Part shown: piece by piece, positions 1 through 10,168 of the stretch | How the letters are laid out: every line of letters starts with the position of its first letter | Position numbering within the stretch: the stretch's first letter is position 1 | Origin: Hemileia vastatrix | Lineage: Eukaryota > Basidiomycota > Pucciniomycetes > Pucciniales > Zaghouaniaceae | Assembly: GCA_030280995.1 (NCBI GenBank) | Contig: JASXTE010000004.1 | Location: 14,786,501 to 14,850,500, forward strand | Direction: 5' to 3' | Length of the DNA: 64,000 nucleotides | The notes under the pieces: model-generated | Told to the model about the DNA's origin: nothing | Seen by the model: only the letters and a program-made list of their open reading frames with translations | Database searches by the model: none | Made by a program: the position numbers and the translations under genes

Positions 1-1967
1 TAATCCAGATGATTAATTCCCCAAGTTTACCGAACGCACCCATGACGAGATGGGTAGCTTTTATTCAAAATTTTTTGTTTGATTTAGTTCATAAGCCTGG
101 CAAGACTTTTACTATGCCAGATGGTTTATCAAGGAGACCACCCATTGAAGAAGATTCAGACTCAGAAGAGTTCGATGAAGATATACCTATTATCAAATCC
201 AGCACTAAAGGAGCTGAAGACTTCCCATACCTCCCCCATGAGGTAAAACTGGAAGGATTATTATGTTTAGATTATGGTGATGATGACCTCCACCAAGAGG
301 ATAAACTGGAAAATAGTTTTTATGTTAATAAAGGTGTTGGAAAAGGTGTAGATAAATTTGGTAGAAAGGAGGTAGAAGAAGATGTGGTGTATGTAGAGGA
401 AGATGGATTGGTAGTGTGGGATAGTAGAAAGTTAAGGAATAGTGTATATGTTGGAGAATTAGAGAATTTAAATAAAAAGGTGGATAAAGAGAAAGAGGTA
501 TTTTCAAATATGGTTTACGAAGGATTCAATGGTTCAGAAGAAAAATGTCGACATAGCTTGATTAAAGATTTATTTAGGGGACAACATTTATTGGCTCATT
601 CATGTGCAGGTGATATTGGTGATAGAGAAGTCCCTATTGATGTTATATTAATCAATTTTCAAGATGAAGTCTGGGGTCAGACTGGTTTTTATTTTTTGTT
701 AGTCAAATATTTTTTGACTTTAGAGAGACCAGAAGATTGTAAAGACGATGAATGGGTGGCTATCAAGAGGAATTCATCTAAGTTTTACCTATCTGGTCGA
801 CATTTAATGAGGAGAAGGTATCAAAATCCTCAAGTAGTTATAACTCAACAGAAGGGGCAAGAATTAGTTTTGAAATTACTGCATGAAGATCTCGGGCATA
901 GAGGTGTTGGAGAAACGTTTAGAAGAGTTTCTGATCGATTTTGGTGGCCTGGCATGAAGATGGCTGTTAAACAGTGGGTTCAGTCATGTGAAGAGTCTCA
1001 AAGACAAAGTTATTTAAGTCCAAAAGAACCTGGACGTGCTACTGGAGAAAATACACTCTTTGGGAGAGTCAGTTTGGATGCCGTTCATATCAAAGAAGGA
1101 CGGTATAAATATTTAATTGTAGCCAGAGACAACTTATCTAGTTGGGTAGAGGCAGCACCTCTTATTAATTTGACTGCCAAAAATGTGGCAGAATTTTTGT
1201 TTAATAATTGGGTGTATCGATATGGAGTGATGAAATTGGTGACGGTAGATGGAGGTCCTGAATTTGGGGCTGAGTTTAGAGAGGCTGTATCTAAAATTGG
1301 ATCAAAGGTTAGGGTAGCAACCCCATATTATCCTGAAGCTGAAGGCATGGTTGAATGAGGGCATCAAGTTATTAAGGATGCTTTAGTTAAAATGTGTGGG
1401 ACAAGTGCCAAAAAGTGGAGGCACTATTTACCTATAGTTTTATTTGCTGATCAAATCACTGCCAGAAGGACGACCTGATTTTCACCTTATGAACTTGTTT
1501 TTGGACACAAAGCAGTTTTACCGGTTGATTTAGAAGCTGAATCATATCTTGTAGTTGACTGGGACATGGTCAAAACTACTGATGATCTATTGTGTGCAAG
1601 AATGATGCAGCTAGAAAAGAAAGAAGAATATTTAGAAAAGGCATATTTGCGGATGATGAAGATCCAAAATCAATCAGTTAGATAATGGGATGAGCGGTTG
1701 GCACATCAATTTAGGAAACCTTTGAACCCAGGAGATATGGTCTTGGTGTATAATAGGAGTTTGGAAAGTCAGTGGGGAAAGATGTTTGCAGATAGGTGGA
1801 ATGGACCGTATAAAATCAAGGAGCAAGTTTCTAGGGGTTCATATGTGTTAGAAGAGTTGGATGGAGTAGTATTGAAGAAGAGGGTAGCGGCCGATAAAGT
1901 GAAATGGTTCTATCCTAGAGGCACCAGGAGTGCCGAAGTCTTCCTCCGCAATGAGGATAAACTATGA
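1..1967 (+). pseudogene. Ty3/Gypsy polyprotein 3' part (RNase H tail, integrase), decayed
   Basis: The open stretch starts before the window. It begins with the RNase H/connection tail (LVHKPGKTF..PDGLSRRP), then a charged linker, then the integrase zinc-binding region (HEDLGHRG.. with one of the two expected cysteines replaced in SCEESQ). The integrase core follows with two catalytic Asp (SLDAVH, VDGGPEF) and the Glu in EGMVE near 1350. The frame is broken by TGA at 1356 (where related integrases have Arg, so CGA to TGA), TGA at 1476 and TAA at 1683, then continues in the same frame to the C-terminal integrase domain (PGDMVLVYN.., MFADRWNGPYKI) and a stop at 1965-1967. It is a dead copy. The family is certain; the element's LTRs were not found. 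Confidence 0.9.
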
Positions 1968-2065
1968 TATCGACAAAATTTTATGGATCCCTCCGCAATG
2001 AGGATAAACTATGATGTTTTTTTTAAAAAAACATCTTATCAACCTCCACAACGAGGATAAACTAT
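1943..2065 (+). repeat. Three copies of a ~23-26-bp motif at the pol 3' end
   Basis: The motif CCTCCGCAATGAGGATAAAC occurs at 1943-1968, 1990-2015 and, with changes, 2043-2065. The first copy overlaps the pol stop codon. The core TCC..C.A.GA...TAAACT resembles the 23-bp unit of the array at 4158-4626. Confidence 0.75.
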
Positions 2066-3049
2066 CTTCTTTTTATCAAATACTTAACTGTTGTTACACT
2101 GCATATGGGCGACGAAACTGTGATGAAACTTAACGAAATGCAAGAAAATCTTCTTTGAAATTTTCAAACTTTAAAATTCTTAAAATATGGGTGAAGATAG
2201 TGTTGGAAAATTTAAAAAAAAAATTTATTGGAAGAATTGTTCACAGGGGAACATTCTTAATTTAATATTGGCAAGTGTGGGGGTAATTGATGGGCTGGCT
2301 GCTTTATACACAATTACCCCATAATGTTCGTTTCCAAAATTTTCCCTGTTTCTAGTTGAGTCCTGGCTTTGTCTTTTAATTATAGGAAGTCCACTAAGAC
2401 TATAAACTGGAACGAATCAAGAGACACTGCTCTCAACGCCGGATTCAAGATTTTTTTTTATATTTTTTTGATTTTGATTTTTTATGTTAGATTGTGATTT
2501 CTTTCCTTTAAATACATATTATGAATTATTGCAAAGGTGATGCTGACTGGTGGTCTCTAATCATTTTTATAAATTGGAGGGAGCCCACCCAGTGATCATC
2601 ATTATAAAATTGTCTTCTAAAAACTTTCCTTTATTTTCTTTTAGTTTAAATTTCTCAAAATTGTGTAACCACATCAAGTTGCACTTGGATGTGGGTATGA
2701 TGTCAAGGGTATGGCTCATCAAATGGCCCGGGGGCATCTTTTAAAATTTTATTTTGAAATTTTTTTTATTACTTTTTTTATCTTTCTTTAAAAAAATAAA
2801 ATAAAATTTAACTTTTATTTCAAAACTATCTTTTCTAAAATCTTTTATGTTAAATTAAAAACAAATTAAATTAAAAAATAATAATAATAATAATAATTAA
2901 AAAAAATAAAAAATAAAAAATAAAATAATATATATATATATATAAAAATAATAATAATAAAAAGGTATTTTAGTTTTAGCTAGTTTAGATGTTTATATTA
3001 TTATTTTTTAAACATTATTCAAGAAAGCTAAGTACCAGGAAGAACACCA
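2066..3049. other. AT-rich non-coding DNA, probable Gypsy 3' end or LTR
   Basis: No gene seen. It contains a 10-bp inverted repeat (GGGGTAATTG 2280-2289 with CAATTACCCC 2311-2320) around a possible TATA sequence, one more copy of the 23-bp array unit (2387-2410), and (TA)n/(AAT)n simple DNA from about 2760 to 3000. LTR limits could not be set because no second copy is present. Confidence 0.5.
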
Positions 3050-4063
3050 TCAAGGGTTATTATCTTTTGAAGAATTGAAATCAGAAGATTTAGAAGGACC
3101 TTGATCGATTTCCTGGGATTCAAATCTTATTTCACGGTCACAATAGTGTTGAAGCCAGTTGGCTATTTTGAAAAGATCTCTTAACAGTTGTTCTCTCATC
3201 CAAGATTCTGATCTATCAGAGGGCGGGTATTGTTGGAAATAAGCGATAAGGTTATTAAAATTAGCAAAGAGCCTTTCAGACACTAGGTGAATTGGAACTC
3301 TAGGGAACCTTGGACTAGGTTCTGGTAGTTCATAAGCTGAGTATGGAATTGGAGAACCAGTGGAGGCTTATCAAATTAAAATATCAGCAATATTAAAACC
3401 TGAAGATTAAAGAAAATAAAAAGGGACAACTAACCTGTGTCAACACTATCAAGATCATAGATAAATGGCTTACTTGGTAATGGAGTGGGATTTTTTATGT
3501 TTAAAAAAGGATTTTTAATTTTTGATAGATGAGGAGGACTGGTGTTGGATTTGGAGTTTGAAGTAGATGTTCTGGGTCTTTTGGATGAAACAAGAGAAGA
3601 TGAAGATTGCTGGCTATTATAGGACCTTTTGTGCTTCAAGATGTTGGAAGTAGGAGAAGAATTGTTTGAAGGTTGAAGCATGGACCTGGGAGCAGTAAGA
3701 GTTCTTTGGGGGTAGCAGCAAGTCTAGATTGGAGAGAAGGACCCAGAGGATTAGGTGATGAAGAAAGATTTAAATAGGCTGATTGAGAAAAAGGAATAGG
3801 ATCTTTAAAAGTTGATGGAATAGGGGGTGGAGTAGAAGGTGAAGAAGAAGGAGGAGGTTTTCAGAAGGAGGCAAAGCTAGTAGCAGTAATGTGGAAAGAA
3901 CCACAATTCAAGCCAGAACATTTTTTTTCTTCTCATAACAGGATAAACAGGCCCTGTTATAAGTGTGCTTTTGCCAGTTGAAAGTGAAGATACATTCCCT
4001 ATGGGTGAAAGCACAATATTTGCAAGATTGATCAGCTGAAGCAATGAAGTCAGTAGGTTTCAT
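3050..4063 (-). pseudogene. Zn2Cys6-like cysteine-cluster protein gene 1, antisense to Gypsy pol
   Basis: Read from ATG at 4063, the N-terminus holds CKYCAFTHREC and then CLSCYEKKK. After a one-base slip in a run of A this continues KC, giving C-x2-C-x6-C, a 14-residue linker and C-x2-C-x6-C, the spacing of fungal Zn(II)2Cys6 clusters. Downstream, 3681-3435 encodes a Ser/Lys/Arg-rich stretch (HKRSY.., SSKRPRTS) that looks like a nuclear-localisation region. A 68-nt intron (3434-3367, GTTAGT..AAG) joins this in frame to a C-terminal exon (ELPEPSPRFP.., ANFNNLIAYF, WMREQLLRDL) ending at 3050. The poly-A frameshift and stops between 3945 and 3690 suggest decay or a further intron. The zinc-cluster role is inferred from spacing only. 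Confidence 0.6.
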
Positions 4064-4157
4064 CTTGTTAGGAGATATTTTTTTGAAGAAGAAAACTTGA
4101 AACTAGGATGAAGAAAACTGGTGGCAAAATCTGGGTTTTAGGATAGAGAAGTTGTTA

Positions 4158-4626
4158 GGTCCACCAAGACCTTAAACTGGGCTATTATCAAGTTGTTGGG
4201 TCCACCATGACCTTAAACTGGATTTCTTATCGATCAAATGTTTGGTCCACCATGACTTTAAACTGGTAGTTCATTCATTGTTTTAGTCCACTATGACTTT
4301 AAACTGGAAAATTAATATCTGCAGGATAATTCAACATTCATTGGTCCACTATGGCCTTATACTGGATTACTTGTAAATCAAATGTTTGGTCCACTATGAC
4401 ATTAAACTGGATTATCAAGTTTATTCAATCTTTGGTCAAGCCTAGGCCTTACTTAGGAATATTTCAAGTTATTTATGCACTTAAACGATCTTTGGTCCAC
4501 CAAGACCATAAACTGGAAATCGATTATATGTTTGGTCCACCAAGACTTTAAACTTGAATGTCAATCTTGTTTGGATAACTGAATTCAATCTTTTATTTAT
4601 CACTGTCCACTAAGACTCTAAACTGG
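4158..4626. repeat. Spaced array of ten 23-bp repeats
   Basis: Units close to GGTCCACCAAGACCTTAAAC (then TGG) start at 4158, 4199, 4244, 4285, 4343, 4388, 4434 (degenerate), 4494, 4534 and 4604. They are separated by about 17-48 bp of unrelated AT-rich DNA, for example ATCAAATGTTT. An eleventh copy is at 2387-2410. The conserved motif in variable AT-rich spacers looks like clustered protein-binding sites rather than a plain minisatellite. Confidence 0.85.
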
Positions 4627-5218
4627 TTATTCAATTATTTCTGGAATTGGGTGCTGATAAGCTTTAGGAGGTTAAAATTTTAAGGTGGTAATGATGCTAA
4701 GGAAAGCATAATGGTTAGTTAGGTGAAATTTGTGGCGCTTTAACATGGTCTAAAGTTAATATTATTATTATTGGAAGCCTGGCAAAAGTATTTTATGGGT
4801 TTGCTGTATAGAAAAGTTTGAAAATTGTGATGAAGGAATCAGAAGTTAGGATGGTAGTTGGATTTTAGGGAATGATTTTTTTTAGTGCCTCATTGTTAGG
4901 CCATTTTTGGTGTGAAGCTTGGAGGACCTTATGGCAAGATTGGAATCATAGAATTTGGCTCAGTGGGGGGCCCTATGAGATTGGAATCAGGAGTATTTGG
5001 CTCATTAGGAAGATCCACTTTCTCAATGCTGTGACAAGAAGGAAGACTGGTATATGGGAGTCTGAAGGGATTCAAACCTTGCTCTCAGTAGTGGAATCAT
5101 CACAAGATTTATATTATTTATTATTTCATGTTATGTTAAGCCAGAGAAGAAAGAAAACAACATTTATTTTAAAGTTAAAGAAGACTAAGCTAAAACAAAA
5201 TTTTATCAAGTTATACTG
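4627..5218. other. Non-coding, no supported gene
   Basis: An open stretch at 4872-5222 (+) has no recognisable domain and ordinary AT-rich composition. A short direct repeat (TTGGAATCA..GG..TTTGGCTCA) is visible near 4940-5000. I see nothing else. Confidence 0.4.
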
Positions 5219-5917
5219 TTAGAAAAGATAATTTCTTTGAAATTTTTCAACATCATTATCAAAGCTTTGCATTAAAATTCTTCTTTTCATGAGGTCTTTA
5301 TGGTTATTAGCTGGAGTTTCTTGAAAATAGGCCAGCATTTTTTGTTTCAACTCATTTGTAAAGTCAAGAAAAAGATAGCAATGAAAATTTGGATAATGAT
5401 TAATATAGTCCGTCTTCACTTTGCCAACGTCATCAGTGTTGGTTATTTCGACAGCTAGAAGTTCAAATATGTTATTAAGTTTAAGGTTTAGTCAATTTTG
5501 ATTAAAAGTTTTTTTTTTAGTAAGATAATAGGGTCTTACATTTAGAGCCAAGAAACATAGTCTCAGCAAAGTTGGTTGGGGGCACTGGCGTTATAGGATT
5601 AGGATCTTGTGAAGGAAAATTAGGCCGGGATCCGCTGAAGAAGATTGAGCTTTTGATGTTGAAGCTGTTTTTGATCTAATTCGTTTTAAGAAGAAAGGAA
5701 TTTTTGATCGCTTTTTAGAAGTTGTGGGATCAGGGAGAGCTTCTGGTCCTAAATATACGTTTGTTTTAGAAGGAAGTATTGGCCGGTTACATTTGACTTT
5801 TTTCACACGGCATAAGTCGCAAGCGGTCCTGCCAGGAAGATTAGGGTTGGACATTAAACAAGGTACCTGGTAGCGAGCAAGGAGTTCACATGGAGTGAAA
5901 AGTTCTTTGAAAGACAT
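5219..5917 (-). pseudogene. Zn2Cys6-like cysteine-cluster protein gene 2, antisense
   Basis: The start is taken at the ATG at 5917 (MSFKELFTPCELLARYQ). The cluster reads C-x2-L-x6-C, a 12-residue linker (LMSNPNLPGRTA), then CDLCRVKKVKC. This is the Zn2Cys6 spacing with the second Cys replaced by Leu. A basic Ser/Lys-rich region follows (TTSKKRSKIPFFLKRIRSK). A one-base frameshift near 5640 is needed to continue into a Pro-rich segment (NPITPVPPTNFAETMFLGSK). An 85-nt intron (5539-5455, GTAAGA..CTAG) then joins in frame to a C-terminal exon (VEITNTDDVG.., KMLAYFQETP) that stops at 5219. The last exon resembles that of the gene at 3050-4063 (LIAYFQQYPP), so the two are probably related. The frameshift and lost Cys suggest a decayed copy. 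Confidence 0.62.
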
Positions 5918-7179
5918 ATTGATGAAGATGAATTTTAAAGTTGAATAATGAAGATGGTGGTTGAAGGTTAAAGATGAATATTGTGTTCGACCACTTATGC
6001 AAAGTTTTAAGAATGGGGACATTCTCAATTGGAGGTAGGATGTGGTAGCCTAAAGTTTAGTATGGCACCTAAGTACGTAAATGGAGTTATTACAGCGTGC
6101 AAGAATGGCGCTATTATTTTTTATAAAAGGGTTTTATTTACTTTATTTGAGTTTTAAATATGAAGAAATTGGTCAAAAGCAAATGCCTACGCAAAAACAA
6201 TATATTTTACGGAGAAAAAATATTTTTACGGTCTGAAAAGTTTATAAGTATCAATTCGAGTCACTCAAGAACCTTGCAAAATTTTCCCAAAATTTTTACT
6301 ATTTTTCTTATATTTTTAAATGAATTTTAAAGTTTTATAGAAATATTTACATTTTTAGAAAAATACTTAACTTTGATGAATTCTCACAGGGTGATTAGAG
6401 CTGCCCAGGCTACTAAAATTAGTCAGAAATGTAAAGGGGAAGTGGCTCTATCATGTGTAATTTTTCTAGATTTTTTATTATAGTTTTAAAGGTTCTAATT
6501 GAGTCAGGAGGTCCGGACGGACTCCGTTTGAACTCCGGACGGACTCTGCTTGCACTCTGGACGGACTCCGCTTGGACTCCGGAGGCTCTGGATGGGCTTT
6601 GGCTGAGCTCTGGAGGGGAAACTTAGGCACATGACTAGGTATACTTAAGAGCCTCTCAGACTCAAAATTGGGCATCATCTTACAATCATCATACATCATA
6701 CAGCTTAATCTTTAACCACCATGGTCTCATTTTTTATTACTCAACAAATTAAATAAAATTGTAATACCCTTATAACTTTATATTTTATATATAACATTTT
6801 AGAAATACTACTCAACAATTTAAATCACACTTCATACAGGGTATCTTTAGAAAGGTCTTCATCACTGGGACTTGATTATTTCTGTCTCATAAAAATTCAA
6901 ATTATTATAAAAACATAAAAGTCAATCTTTTCAGATCTTTCACTGGTACACCTTAATTGTTGTTATCATTATTTCTTTTCTCAACAGCCACTTTTATTTA
7001 AATCTCAATAAGCGTTAAATTTTCAAGAGTTTCAGTATTAATTTTTCATCTGATCTAAATATACTGGGTAGCTTAGCGATTTAGAACACCTACTTTGTTA
7101 TTTTTGTTGGAAGGACGGGGTTTTCAGCTAAATCCACACATCTCCTCCGGATTCTGCTTACAGCAAGGCGACTGTAAGA
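5918..7179. other. Non-coding flank, possible LTR remains
   Basis: No gene is supported. It includes the upstream region of the antisense gene, a 22-bp GC-rich tandem repeat (6513-6590), and AT-rich DNA. The short open frames here are composition artefacts. Element boundaries are not identifiable without a second copy. Confidence 0.4.
6513..6590. repeat. 22-bp tandem repeat, about 3.5 copies
   Basis: Units of CCGGACGGACTCCGTTTGAA (22 bp with the last CT) start at 6513, 6535 and 6557, with a partial unit at 6579. They are unusually GC- and CpG-rich for this window. Confidence 0.85.
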
Positions 7180-7450
7180 GTTTACCTTACCATACCGGGA
7201 ACTCAGCATCAAATATAAAAAAAAATGGAAATAAAAACTGCAAATCATTGGATAATGACTTAAATTATACTCCACAATATCCTAGATGATTTAAGGGATG
7301 AGTGGAATGATCTTTATGAAGAAGAGGATCCTGAACCAGCACTGGCTCTCCTGTCCCTTGAATCACAAAAAATTTATTAAACCAGCATATGCTCTGTCAT
7401 TATGCCAATCACCCTCCACCATTTTGGCACACAACCCTTTCAATTTTTTG
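7180..7450 (+). pseudogene. Harbinger transposase C-terminal remnant (copy B)
   Basis: With stops ignored, it reads MEIKTANHWIMT, IILHNILDDLRDEWNDLYEE and EDPEPALALLSLES, closely matching the C-terminus of the transposase at 13185-14444. It is interrupted by TGA and TAA codons. Upstream of about 7180 the match is lost. The following 150 bp also match the 3' flank of that gene, showing that this is a genomic element copy and not a processed fragment. Confidence 0.85.
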
Positions 7451-7602
7451 TTTTCATACTCTCCAAATGTCCACTTTGTATACTTTATTCACTTGGCTTG
7501 GTATTTTTGTTTGTTACATATTCATTTTTTTTTGGAATTTACAGTGAATATCTATTTTTTGGATGGCTCATTGGTTTTCTTTCACTAGCTCAACATCACA
7601 TT

Positions 7603-7634
7603 AGGGGGTATCGATGTTCAGGGATACACAATTA
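7603..7634 (+). repeat. Left TIR of Harbinger copy A
   Basis: 32 bp starting AGGGGGTATCGATGTTCAGG, preceded by target duplication ATT (7600-7602). It differs from the right TIR at three positions. Confidence 0.9.
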
Positions 7635-7970
7635 AATTAATTGCGGATAAAAATCCTTATACCCCAATTATCTTCTGCAATTATTTTTGCTAATAATTGG
7701 GTTATTAGACACTTTACGTGTCAATGTTCACCTCTTATACGGCATTTTTTTACTCAATTTTCTATAACCACATCTTGGACAACCTTCTGTCATAACCACA
7801 TCTTGACCTACTTTCTGCCATAACCACATCTTGGACTACTCTCTGGATATGGCTTCTACCTTGCTGATCACTCACATTCTCGTCCCATCCTGTCCATTAT
7901 ATCCACTCAGAACCCCTCACCATCTCATCTGCTTGTTTCTGCTCCTTTTCATCTTCATTTATATTTTAAC

Positions 7971-9320
7971 ATGCCTCGTCGTCCTAGATCTTCTCAAAGG
8001 CAGCCATCACCAAGTTGTTCTTCAAATCCCACTACTCCCACTTTCCCCCGCTCAGCCAAGAAATCAAAGACTGTTCAATTAAAAAAAGATGACCATCTCA
8101 TTCTTATCAACTGGCTGAAAACCAAATCTAACTATGATTCTTGTTTTGGTACTGAGTATGCCACTAAAGTAGGACGTCCCCCCGCATCAAAAGTTAATGG
8201 CTATCTTCTAATGGCAAATGAATTACGCAATAAGACCAAGGGAAGGATTGATCTTTTGCCTAAACAGATGTCAGAACGCTTCAAGCATTACCGAGCAAAA
8301 TACAAGAAGGCAAAGGCTCTTTCATCTTCCACTGGTTTTGGGATTACCGACAATGATATAACTAAGGGCATAAAATCCATAGACAATAAACTTGATTCTT
8401 TATGTCCTTACTTTAAAGAGATGGTTGCAATTTTTGGAGGGCGAGCTGATTTTAATCCTGTAAACATGTTGGGTGGAGAAGATCCTATCTCCGAACATGA
8501 TGTCGAAGCAAATCTTTTCCCATCCTATTCCTACACTTAAGCCTCCCCTCATTTGAATGAGACATATCTAGATAGCTTTTCTGTAGATCCTATAGGTGAT
8601 TTAACCCAACCAAATCTAACTCAGGTCTGTTTCTTTTTTCTTTTATCTTATCAATTCTATTTTTTATTTACTTATCTTTTTCTTATTTCTTAAAAGGCTG
8701 ATGAACAAACCCAGGATCCTCAATCAACTGAGTCTGAAGCTAGTGACAATGATGAGGAGGAAAATGCTACGTTGAACAAAAAGAGAAGGGCTTCAAGTAG
8801 TCTAAATTTCCTCTCCCAAAGAAGACAAAAAAGTGATACTTCATCACAAACACCTTTTTCTTCGATGGAACAGTTTTTAGAGAAACGTGATGCTGGTAAG
8901 TGATATCATACCTCTTATTACTTTACTCTGCTTTTCTTCTACTTTATGTTAATTTTTATTCTCACTCTAGAACAAGTGGAAATTGCTAAAGAGACTCTAA
9001 GCTTTGAAAAGAAGAAATATGAGCTCTCTTTAAGGAGGGATGACAGAGTACAAGATTTGGAAGAGAGGAAGTATGAGCTCTCCTTACAGAAGGATGATCG
9101 GGTCCAAGATTTGGAGGAGAAGAAGTTCGAGTTAACTCTTAGTATTGAAAAATCCAAAAAAGAGGAAAAAACACTTGAGCATCAAAACTTAATGGAACAG
9201 ATGAAGTATAAGCATGATCTTCAAGAAAGTTCTAAAAAGAAAGATTTCTTGATAGAATGCATTAAAGCAAAAAAATCTGTTGAAGAAATAGAACAATTAA
9301 TGAAATTTTTTGTTGACTAG
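7971..9320 (+). pseudogene. Harbinger SANT/Myb-like DNA-binding and coiled-coil protein (copy A)
   Basis: Three exons: 7971-8624, 8697-8895 and 8971-9320, with introns of 72 nt (GTCTGT..AAG) and 75 nt (GTAAGT..TAG). The joined frame is 401 codons. The N-terminal part is basic and Ser/Pro-rich. Residues about 35-165 (DDHLILINWL.., SERFKHYRAKYKKAK) look like the SANT/trihelix fold that helps Harbinger transposases bind TIRs and enter the nucleus. Exon 2 is acidic with a KKRR signal. Exon 3 is a coiled coil with a repeated YELSLxxDDRVQDLEEKK unit. One in-frame TAA at 8538 breaks it; copy B has CAA there, so it is a single C-to-T change. The gene runs toward the Tet-like gene (convergent). The domain call is from pattern, not from a search. 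Confidence 0.75.
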
Positions 9321-9459
9321 TTTCTTTTATTTATTTCACACTTCATGTGTTCATATTTATTTGTACATAAATTTTACAATTATTTTCTGTATTTCTTGAA
9401 ATATCGTATTTTAATGTTAAATATTCTTTTTTTAAATAAAATTTTCAAGTCTCCTTTGA
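9321..9459. other. SANT gene 3' flank
   Basis: AT-rich 3' untranslated sequence with AATAAA-like signals (TTTAAATAAAATT near 9430). Nothing else seen. Confidence 0.4.
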
Positions 9460-9870
9460 AAATTTGACAATCCCCCACCCCTGGATTATTTTGAAGTAAG
9501 GGGTGGGTATCACGAAAATTCTTTCATGTCATGAATCTTGAAAGTTTTATATGAAAATTTGGCTTTACTACCCCCTGCATTTTACCAGTATCCCAAAAAT
9601 TCTTACATTTCAAGAATTTCACAAGTCTTATAAGAAATTTTGGCGAAACCCCCCATGGATTTTATTGAAGTAAGGGACGGGTATCACAAAAATATTTACA
9701 AGTCAAAAAAATTCTATATCTGTTTAAAAAAATTGGCAATACTCTCCCCTGCATTTTATTGAAGCAAGGGGTGGGTATCACCAAAATTTTTCCAAGTCAT
9801 CAATTTCACATGGCAGATTTGAAAATTTGGCAATACCCCCCCCTGCATTTTATTGAAGTAAGGGGTGGAA
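9460..9870. repeat. Tandem 80-105-bp repeats between convergent genes (copy A)
   Basis: About five units start near 9462, 9562, 9642, 9733 and 9829. Each holds a C-run, GCATTTTATTGAAGTAAGGG and then GTGGGTATCAC..AAAATTTT. Each C-run can pair with the following G-run, giving small hairpins. Copy B has fewer than two units at 17860-18020. Confidence 0.85.
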
Positions 9871-9874
9871 GTCA

Positions 9875-10085
9875 TCTAAATTTAATATAATTACATAAAT
9901 TATTAAATAAATATCTAATATATATCAATTTCCCTAGTTTAAAGTAATGACAATTCCTCAAGCCAAAATGCAGACCAAGTCGAGAAACAAAAGTTTGAGA
10001 CTTTCCACAGGTATAGGCAAGAGGAAACCCATGAAACAAATAAATGTTATCATGATTACCTGTTATACAACACAAGGTCGTTGGC
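9875..10085 (-). other. Conserved block downstream of the Tet-like gene (copy A)
   Basis: On the minus strand a 67-codon open frame (CCITGNHDN.., FPLAYTCGKSQTF.., HFGLRNCHYFKLG) is preceded by AACAG/GTAATC. The same block follows the Tet gene of copy B at 17640-17830, where it is broken by stops. Conservation beyond the Tet stop suggests a further exon, a small gene or a 3' UTR element. I do not recognise the protein. Confidence 0.4.
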
Positions 10086-10168
10086 CCATTACTTTAGTTG
10101 AGGAAATTGATATATAAAAAATATTTATTAAAAAGTTATGAAAAAATATAAAATTTTTGATGACAACT

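Noticed and set aside
4158..4626. CRISPR-like look of short repeats with unique spacers
   Set aside because: Repeats are degenerate, spacers vary widely in length and are AT-rich, there are no cas genes, and the DNA is clearly eukaryotic.
6478..6699. 73-codon minus-strand frame with Ser/Arg/Pro repeats
   Set aside because: It is the translation of the 22-bp GC-rich tandem repeat and its flank.
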